Below are positions 26,261-31,498 of a stretch of 31,498 bases of DNA, in pieces (the first letter of the stretch is position 1; each line of letters starts with the position of its first letter). Origin of the DNA: CALMUP01 sp035327305. GTDB taxonomy: Bacteria > Verrucomicrobiota > Kiritimatiellia > CAIVKH01. The notes beneath the pieces were generated by a model that saw only the letters and a program-made list of their open reading frames with translations, searched no databases and was not told the origin of the DNA. Location: the NCBI GenBank assembly GCA_035327305.1, contig DAOLDL010000033.1:1-31498 (forward strand). Direction: 5' to 3'. The translations under genes were made by a program, and so were the position numbers.

Positions 26261-28171
26261 TCAGTTGGCGATTATGCCCAGTTTCTTGATGCGGGAGGAA
26301 AGCGTGGTCGGTTTTATACCGAGAAGTGCGGCGGCGCCATTCGGTCCAGAAACGCGTCCGCCGGTTTGCTTCAATGCCAATCGGATGTTTTCAATTTCCA
26401 TCTGTTCGATTTCTCGAGCCGATAAAACGCGCGCTTGCGTGTTTTCAGACGGGAGCGGCGGTGTCGAGACTGACAATGTGGCGGGAAGCGCCCGGTCCAG
26501 GTTGAGGATTTTACCGTCACCCGTGATCATGGCTCGTTCGATGACGTTCGCAAGTTCCCGCACATTACCCGGCCAGGCATATTCACGAAGTCGCTCGGCG
26601 TCTCGCGTGGACAGCACCGGCGGAACACAACCGTCGCGTTCACAGAAACGCGCAATGAATGCTTGTGCCAGCAATACGACATCGCTCCCCCGATGACGAA
26701 GCGCCGGAACATGAATGGGAAATACGCTGATGCGATAATACAGATCTTCACGGAATCGCCCCTTCTCGATTTCCGTCCGTAGATCGCGATTGGTGGCGGC
26801 AATAACCCGGACATCCACTTTCCGGGTTTTGGAACTTCCAACCGGCTCAAACTCTCCCTCTTGAAGCACACGCAACAACTTCACTTGAAGCTCCATCGGC
26901 AGTTCGCCGATTTCATCGAGGAAAATTGTGCCGCCGTCGGCGAGTGCAAACCGACCTTCACGCCGATTCACGGCTCCGGTGAATGCGCCCTTTTCATGCC
27001 CGAAAAATTCGCTTTCCATGAGGTTTGCTGGAATCGCCGCGCAATTGACTTTGATCAGAGGGCCGGCGGAGCGACGGCTGGCACGGTGAACCGCCCGCGC
27101 CACCAATTCCTTGCCCGTGCCGGTTTCTCCAAACACCAGAACCGAGGCGTCGGTAAGCGCGACCTCCTTGATTTCCTGTATGACTTTACGCATCGACGGG
27201 CTTTCACCCACGATCTCTCCGAAATGGTGTTCCACTTCTTCGCGAAGGTAGGCTTCGCGTTCACGCAATTCATCGAACCTTCGTTCCGAAGCAATACGCT
27301 CCTCGACATCGCGGATAATAACTGTGAAATATTTACGGCCTCCGAGATCAAAACGTGAAAGAGTTCCCTCTGCGGTAAACAACTGTCCATCCTGACGTCT
27401 TGCCACGAAATTTCCGGGAATCCACAACTGACGCCTGGATGGGTCATGGTCGTCCAGCGAACACAGCAACGGCTCGATCTTTTCCGCGCTTGCTCCGGTC
27501 AGATAGCGGTCCAGCATGTGCCCGGTCACTTCAGAAGCGCCAAGCATTTCGAGCGCGGCACGGTTGGCGCGCACAACCTCATGTTCCTCATCGAGAATCA
27601 GGATGGCATCCATCGCGCTTTCGACCACGGCATCCAATTCCTCCGTGCGCGAACGCAATTCCCGTTCAAGATTCAAACGACGCAATTCAGCGCCAGCCCG
27701 ATTCACAAAAATTTGAAATATCTGGATGAACGAATCCGCATTCGACATGGGTTTTGTATCCAACACCCCGACATGACCGAGTATCCGTTTGCCCGATTCA
27801 TCGAACAAAGGCGCCCCGATATAGCTGACGGCCGCCATCTGGCGCAGATCTTTTTCATGGGGATAGATATCAAGGACACGGTCCGGCAGAAACACCACGC
27901 CTCCTTTATGGAGCGCCGTGCCGCAAGGTGTGCCTTCCACGGCATACTCATAATCTTCCAGCCAGTCATCACCGAGGCGAAACGCGATCGCCCGTAAACG
28001 ATTCGACTCTTCAATATACTCCGTGACCCAGGCGCCATGGGTATTCAAAGCCTTGACCAATCCGTTTACCAAGGCGCGAAAAAACGGCAAACCCGTTTCA
28101 CCCGATGTGCTTTCCACCAGAAGCGGCAACAACGCATCGGCCGAATCCTCCTTTTTCTGACCGTCCCTCAT
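26261..28171 (-). CDS. Sigma54-dependent activator (GAF-PAS-AAA-Fis)
   Basis: Enhancer-binding protein of 636 residues that uses ATP to open sigma54 promoters. A GAF sensor (about 25-165) contains EGTPCGTALHKG and ASYIGAPLF-like text. A PAS domain follows (about 175-295). The AAA+ domain (about 318-545) has Walker A GETGTGKE at 348-355, the sigma54-contacting GAFTGA loop at 395-400 and Walker B GGTIFLDE at 413-420. A Fis-type helix-turn-helix ends the protein (about 590-633, GAAALLGIKPTTLSSRIKKLGI). It has no receiver domain, so control is by ligand, redox or gas at GAF or PAS. All catalytic motifs are intact. ATG 28171. Probable targets: the 26184-26218 sites and the osmC operon. Confidence 0.93.
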   Translation of the reverse strand: MRDGQKKEDSADALLPLLVESTSGETGLPFFRALVNGLVKALNTHGAWVTEYIEESNRLRAIAFRLGDDWLEDYEYAVEGTPCGTALHKGGVVFLPDRVLDIYPHEKDLRQMAAVSYIGAPLFDESGKRILGHVGVLDTKPMSNADSFIQIFQIFVNRAGAELRRLNLERELRSRTEELDAVVESAMDAILILDEEHEVVRANRAALEMLGASEVTGHMLDRYLTGASAEKIEPLLCSLDDHDPSRRQLWIPGNFVARRQDGQLFTAEGTLSRFDLGGRKYFTVIIRDVEERIASERRFDELREREAYLREEVEHHFGEIVGESPSMRKVIQEIKEVALTDASVLVFGETGTGKELVARAVHRASRRSAGPLIKVNCAAIPANLMESEFFGHEKGAFTGAVNRREGRFALADGGTIFLDEIGELPMELQVKLLRVLQEGEFEPVGSSKTRKVDVRVIAATNRDLRTEIEKGRFREDLYYRISVFPIHVPALRHRGSDVVLLAQAFIARFCERDGCVPPVLSTRDAERLREYAWPGNVRELANVIERAMITGDGKILNLDRALPATLSVSTPPLPSENTQARVLSAREIEQMEIENIRLALKQTGGRVSGPNGAAALLGIKPTTLSSRIKKLGIIAN

Positions 28172-28304
28172 GAGTCAACAGCCTAGGCAATACAACCGGT
28201 AAGTGTCAACGCATGCTGTACCCGGAAACGCATCCCCCGCCCTCAAGCCGGGTTGGTATCATCGATAAACGCAACTCTCACTGGAAGATTTCGGCGGATA
28301 CCAG

Positions 28305-28310
28305 TATAGT
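28305..28310 (+). promoter_or_regulatory. -10-like TATAGT just before the epimerase start
   Basis: TATAGT ends seven bases before ATG 28318, so transcription from it would begin at or next to the start codon (a leaderless message). The matching -35 is poor and there is no Shine-Dalgarno before this ATG. Weak evidence. Confidence 0.25.
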
Positions 28311-28317
28311 AGGCGTC

Positions 28318-29211
28318 ATGAAAGTGTTGGTGACAGGATCAAACGGACTTATCGGGCGGGAACTGGTGACGCGGCTCACCGGCGCCGGTCATTTTGTCGT
28401 GCGTATGGTTCGTGATAATCCGGATCGCGCGCGCGGCGATATCATGTGGGATCCCGTCACCGGCCATATCGAGCGGGCATCCATGATTGGCTTGGATGCG
28501 GTGATTCACCTGGCGGGTGAAAGCATTCTAGGTCTCTGGACCAAGGCCAAGCTGGAACGCATTCATAAAAGCCGGGTCGTTGCCACCGGATATCTTGCCG
28601 AAGCATTGGCGAGTTTATCACCCCGCCCCAAAACATTAATCTCCGCCTCGGCGGTCGGCTACTACGGTGATCGTGACGACGAACGACTAACCGAAGAATC
28701 GCCGGCGGGAAAAGGCTATCTGCCGCAACTTTGCCGGGAATGGGAAGACGCAACCGCAATCGCCCGCAATTCAGGAATTCGCGTCGTCAATACACGAATC
28801 GGCATCGTGCTGTCTTCCCGGGGTGGCGCTCTGGCCAGCATGTTGCCTCCATTCAAGATGGGAATTGGCGGCACCATCGGGTTGGGACGCCATTACATGA
28901 GCTGGATCACCCTGGATGATCTGGTGGACGCCATGATTTACATCCTGGAAAACGAAAAGGTGACCGGTCCGGCCAACTTGACCTCGCCCCAGCCGGTAAC
29001 CAACAAAGAATTCACCAAAACACTGGGCCGCGTACTTCGCCGACCAACCATTCTGCCTGTCCCCAGCCCGATCTTGAAACTCCTTCCGGGCAACATGGCC
29101 AACGAGACGTTTTTAAGTAGCGCACGCGTCGAACCCGCCAAACTGATTCGCGCCGGATTCAAGTTTCAGAATCCGGACCTTGAAAACGCATTGCAAGCGC
29201 TGATTGGCTAA
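28318..29211 (+). CDS. TIGR01777 family (YfcH-like) NAD-dependent epimerase
   Basis: Short-chain dehydrogenase-fold protein of 297 residues. The Rossmann motif is TGSNGLIGRELVTRL near the N-terminus, then AVIHLAGESILGLWTKAKLERIHKSR, SASAVGYYGDRDDERLTE and CREWEDATAIA. MGIGGTIGLGRHYMSWITLDDLVDA and the C-terminal DUF1731 region (LSSARVEPAKLIRAGFKF) follow. These are the standard marks of the TIGR01777 family, whose substrate is unknown. I chose ATG 28318 because the Rossmann strand MKVLVTG starts there; upstream codons to 28213 add 35 unrelated residues. Divergent from the sigma54 activator. Confidence 0.92.
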   Translation: MKVLVTGSNGLIGRELVTRLTGAGHFVVRMVRDNPDRARGDIMWDPVTGHIERASMIGLDAVIHLAGESILGLWTKAKLERIHKSRVVATGYLAEALASLSPRPKTLISASAVGYYGDRDDERLTEESPAGKGYLPQLCREWEDATAIARNSGIRVVNTRIGIVLSSRGGALASMLPPFKMGIGGTIGLGRHYMSWITLDDLVDAMIYILENEKVTGPANLTSPQPVTNKEFTKTLGRVLRRPTILPVPSPILKLLPGNMANETFLSSARVEPAKLIRAGFKFQNPDLENALQALIG

Positions 29212-29259
29212 AACTCCTTGCGTTTATCCACACAATGGGAACAAGTTACAAAAAAGTAT

Positions 29260-29279
29260 AACGTTTTACATAAAACGTT
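29260..29279. promoter_or_regulatory. Perfect dyad operator overlapping a -35 element
   Basis: AACGTTTTACATAAAACGTT has 8-base perfect inverted arms and a 4-base spacer. Its last base is the first base of the -35 hexamer of the promoter at 29279-29307. The placement is that of a repressor or activator site. The AACGTT cores are reminiscent of LacI-family operators, but the regulator is not identified. Confidence 0.6.
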
Positions 29280-29307
29280 TGACTTGCGCGTTTCTTCGAC
29301 CTATTCT
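29279..29307 (+). promoter_or_regulatory. Sigma70-type promoter of the CBM-like gene
   Basis: TTGACT (29279-29284), 17 bases, TATTCT (29302-29307). Predicted start near 29314, giving a leader of about 40 bases with GAGG eight bases before ATG 29354. Spacing and hexamers are close to consensus. Confidence 0.7.
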
Positions 29308-29353
29308 CATGACCATATTGATTGTTCACCAAGAAAATAAACGAGGAATAAGT

Positions 29354-29803
29354 ATGAAAAAGGGATTAGTTGCATTTTTGATGGGCGCCGTTCTTACGTT
29401 GGGCACTGTTGCGGAAAGCGGAGCTGAATCCATCTGGTTCAAAGGTATTGGCGGACGTTACGATTACACCAAGTATGCCACATGGCTCGCCACCCAGCTT
29501 CGCATCGACTTCGGCGTCTGGCCAGTCGCTCCGGGTCATACCGCTGGCGCAGTTTATACGGACAATGGCTGGTCTTCTGCTTATTGGCAGACCGCACACT
29601 GGCAAGCCAATGTCCAAGGCCCTTTCGGCGGTTGGGATGAAGCCTGGTCGGTTTGGATCACCGCCGGCGGCGAAAACGGAAAGTATGTCGGCCAACCCTT
29701 TTCCCCTTTCACCATTGAGTTTGCTTTGTACGTCACCGATGCCAGCGGAAATTGGTACTGGGACAACAATGGCGGAATGAATTACAGCGTGTTGATCGAC
29801 TAA
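29354..29803 (+). CDS. Small secreted carbohydrate-binding-module-like protein
   Basis: 149-residue secreted protein. Signal peptide MKKGLVAFLMGAVLTLGTVA with a likely cut near AESGA. The mature part is rich in Trp, Tyr and Gly, with ANVQGPFGGWDEAWSVWI and a C-terminal FALYVTDASGNWYWDNNGG followed by MNYSV. The FxxxxxDxxGxWxxNNGGxNY pattern resembles CBM25/CBM26-type starch-binding modules, here standing alone without an enzyme. The start ATG 29354 has GAGG at eight bases; a longer frame back to 29204 crosses the promoter. It has its own promoter, dyad and terminator, so it is a single-gene unit. Ligand unproven. Confidence 0.7.
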   Translation: MKKGLVAFLMGAVLTLGTVAESGAESIWFKGIGGRYDYTKYATWLATQLRIDFGVWPVAPGHTAGAVYTDNGWSSAYWQTAHWQANVQGPFGGWDEAWSVWITAGGENGKYVGQPFSPFTIEFALYVTDASGNWYWDNNGGMNYSVLID

Positions 29804-29831
29804 TCAACGCGGACTTAAATCAAGTACACAC

Positions 29832-29860
29832 AAGGCGTTCTCGCAGGGGAACGCCTTTTT
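29832..29860 (+). terminator. Intrinsic terminator after the CBM-like gene
   Basis: AAGGCGTTC (29832-29840), 8-base loop, GAACGCCTT (29849-29857) running into TTTTT at 29856-29860. A perfect 9-bp stem plus U-tract, 29 bases past the stop codon. It isolates this gene from pyruvate kinase. Confidence 0.9.
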
Positions 29861-29886
29861 ATTGTATTGATTCGGTAAATCGGTAT

Positions 29887-29915
29887 TTGAATTCATGTTG
29901 AACAGCGATTATCTG
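29887..29915 (+). promoter_or_regulatory. Candidate promoter of pyruvate kinase
   Basis: TTGAAT (29887-29892), 17 bases, TATCTG (29910-29915); a 16-base alternative gives TTATCT. The predicted start is only about 14 bases before the ATG, which would put the GGGGG run at the 5' end of the message. Moderate support at best. Confidence 0.4.
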
Positions 29916-29935
29916 TATCAGGGGGAAACCAAGGC

Positions 29936-31345
29936 ATGCATTTAAGAAAAACAAAAATTATCGCAACCATCGGCCCGGCGACGTGGGCGCCGGAAAAGCT
30001 CGAACAACTGATCGCCGCCGGTATGGACATCGCCCGGATCAACATGAGCCATGCCACGGCCGAGCAAGCACGTGAGACGTGCGAACGCGTTCGCGCCGCC
30101 GCCAATAAACTTAACCGTCGCGTCGGCGTCTTGATGGATTTGCAAGGTCCGGCCATCCGGACCGGGGAATTGCCGGTGGCGTTGGATTTGAAACCCGGCC
30201 AAACCATTGCATTGACCGTCCGCGGTGAAGTATCGGAGGAACAGCATTCGGTCGATGTGAACTACGATGACCTGGTCGATGACATCAAAGTCGGCGATGT
30301 GGTGCTGGTTGACAACGGCGCGCTTGAATTCAAGGTGCTGGAGAAAAAACGCAACCAGTTGAAATGTGAAGTGCTCACCCAGGGAACCCTGGGAAGTCGC
30401 CGCCACATCAACCTGCCCGGAGTCCGGGTAAATCTGCCTGCGCTTACCGATAAGGACATACAGGACGTGGAACTTGGTATTGAAATCGGGGTCGACTTTA
30501 TCGCCATGTCATTTTGTCGGGAAGCCGAAGACGTGATGAAGCTGAAAGCGATTCTCGACTATCGCAAAGCTCATCAAAAAGTTATAGCCAAACTGGAAGA
30601 TCAGGAAGGCGTGCGGAATTTGGTGGCGATCATCGAAGAAGCGGACGGCGTCATGGTTGCACGAGGCGATCTGGGCATTGAAGTGCCTTACGAGGAACTG
30701 CCGATTATCCAGCGTCGCATAGTGAAAAGTTGCGTGATCCGCGGCAAGCCGGTGATTGTCGCCACGCACATGCTTGAATCCATGATTGAAAACCCGTCCC
30801 CCACCCGCGCGGAAATCACGGACGTGTCGAACGCGGTATTTGAGCAGGCGGATGCGATCATGCTGTCGGGGGAGACCTCGGTCGGTAATTATCCGGCCAA
30901 GTGTTTGGAAATCATGGATCGAATCGCCCGGCGGGTCGAGCGAAGCGGTGGCGCTAATTACAGTGAACTGGCGCGCATGGACAGCTTGGGAGCAAAGTTG
31001 GTAAAATCCGCCAATGTCATGGCCCGGGAAGTCAGCGCCGAAGCATTGGTGGTGTTTACACGCAGTGGCAATATGGCGCGAAACGCGGCGTGGTTGCGTC
31101 CGTTGCATACGCCTTTGTATGCATTTACTGACAACATTAAATTGTTGAATCAACTTACCATTAACTGGGGCATCCGTCCCTATTTTCTCGAATTCAACGA
31201 AGATCCGGCCAAGAACTTTGAAAACGCGATCGCGATTCTGAAAAATCAGGGATTGGTAAAACCCGGAAGCAACGTTGTCGCCGTCACTGAAGTGACCATA
31301 AGCGGACGACTGATCGATACGATCCTGATGGAAACGGTCGAGTAA
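29936..31345 (+). CDS. pyk: Pyruvate kinase
   Basis: Last step of glycolysis: phosphoenolpyruvate plus ADP to pyruvate plus ATP, in the cytoplasm. The 469 residues (family about 470-480) show KIIATIGPAT, RINMSHA (usually NFSHG), LMDLQGPAIRTG, IAKLEDQEGVRN, the signature VARGDLGIEV, VIVATHMLESM (the usual Gln is His) and PTRAEITDVSNAVFEQADAIMLSGETSVGNYP. The C-terminal regulatory domain follows (VVFTRSGNMARNAAWLRP). The two substitutions are lineage-type changes near but not at the catalytic Lys and metal ligands. ATG 29936. Preceded by a terminator, so separately transcribed. Confidence 0.96.
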   Translation: MHLRKTKIIATIGPATWAPEKLEQLIAAGMDIARINMSHATAEQARETCERVRAAANKLNRRVGVLMDLQGPAIRTGELPVALDLKPGQTIALTVRGEVSEEQHSVDVNYDDLVDDIKVGDVVLVDNGALEFKVLEKKRNQLKCEVLTQGTLGSRRHINLPGVRVNLPALTDKDIQDVELGIEIGVDFIAMSFCREAEDVMKLKAILDYRKAHQKVIAKLEDQEGVRNLVAIIEEADGVMVARGDLGIEVPYEELPIIQRRIVKSCVIRGKPVIVATHMLESMIENPSPTRAEITDVSNAVFEQADAIMLSGETSVGNYPAKCLEIMDRIARRVERSGGANYSELARMDSLGAKLVKSANVMAREVSAEALVVFTRSGNMARNAAWLRPLHTPLYAFTDNIKLLNQLTINWGIRPYFLEFNEDPAKNFENAIAILKNQGLVKPGSNVVAVTEVTISGRLIDTILMETVE

Positions 31346-31355
31346 ATCAGCGCCC

Positions 31356-31480
31356 GATGTAGTAGCCGCTCCGTGAGCGGCAGTCGTTATACCTGATGCG
31401 CCTCTGCCGGATACTGATGTAGTAGCCGCTCCGTGAGCGGCACTCGTTATCCTGATGCGCCTCATGGAGGCGCTACTACA
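31356..31480. repeat. REP/MITE-like double-hairpin repeats, two copies
   Basis: Two head-to-tail copies with a period of 60 bases begin at 31356 and 31416 (GATGTAGTAGCCGCTC). Copy 2 (31418-31480) is a complete 63-bp unit. It has terminal inverted repeats TGTAGTAG (31418-31425) and CTACTACA (31473-31480), hairpin one GCCGCTC-CGT-GAGCGGC (31425-31441), and hairpin two GCGCCTC-ATG-GAGGCGC (31457-31473). Copy 1 keeps hairpin one (31365-31381) and GCGCCTC (31398-31404) but lacks the second arm. They begin 10 bases after the pyk stop and may also act in 3' end formation. Confidence 0.85.
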
Positions 31481-31498
31481 ACTGCACCGACTCAATGC

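Noticed and set aside
31356..31480. CRISPR array at the right end
   Set aside because: Only two copies with near-identical text between the hairpins; the repeated unit itself fills the period, so there are no variable spacers.
30509..31495. Minus-strand open frame of 328 codons opposite pyruvate kinase
   Set aside because: Antisense to a clear pyk gene, and its N-terminus is the translated REP-like repeat.

Overview
The window reads as a bacterial chromosome segment of moderate GC content from the PVC group; Kiritimatiellota or a neighbouring Verrucomicrobiota lineage is the best guess. This rests on tandem right-handed beta-helix exoproteins with the ITIDLNGFTI-type N-terminal motif, a Ca-binding DxDGDG protein ending in a YRV-type module, a CpXC-domain protein, a single-locus type II secretion system, and dispersed intergenic repeats. 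No 16S or other decisive taxonomic marker is present, so this is inference. No tRNA, rRNA, IS element or CRISPR array was recognised, and no gene-free stretch exceeds 300 bases.

Left part, minus strand (about 18.6 kb down to 83). An operon of four paralogous secreted beta-helix proteins and one Ca-binding-repeat protein (18579-12548) is followed, after a recognisable sigma70-type promoter, by a type II secretion operon in the order gspE-F-G-H-I-J-K-L-M-D (12398-1181), with an AlkC-type DNA glycosylase gene nine bases behind the secretin. No gspC is seen. The exoproteins lie directly upstream of the export machine and are reasonable candidate substrates. The matching prepilin peptidase gspO is about 9 kb away.

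Central part. A CpXC protein (plus strand, 18808-19524) converges stop-to-stop on a membrane-anchored TPR protein. Reading leftward on the minus strand, aroE-gspO-aroK and the TPR gene form a probable operon (22490-19525) that mixes two shikimate-pathway enzymes with the prepilin peptidase. Two TTCCAA-n3-TTGGAA palindromes lie in front of aroE.

Right-centre, minus strand (28171-22614). A GAF-PAS-AAA-Fis sigma54 activator is followed by a 232-bp control region and then osmC, an EamA/DMT transporter, and TRAP permease subunits dctQ and dctM. The control region has tandem 18-bp dyads, an AT-rich spacer and a GG-N10-GC (-24/-12) promoter. This is the most complete regulatory circuit in the window. 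No TRAP solute-binding protein gene is present.

Right end, plus strand. A TIGR01777-type epimerase, a small secreted CBM25-like protein with a dyad-flanked strong promoter and an intrinsic terminator, pyruvate kinase, and finally REP/MITE-like double-hairpin repeats running to the end of the window.
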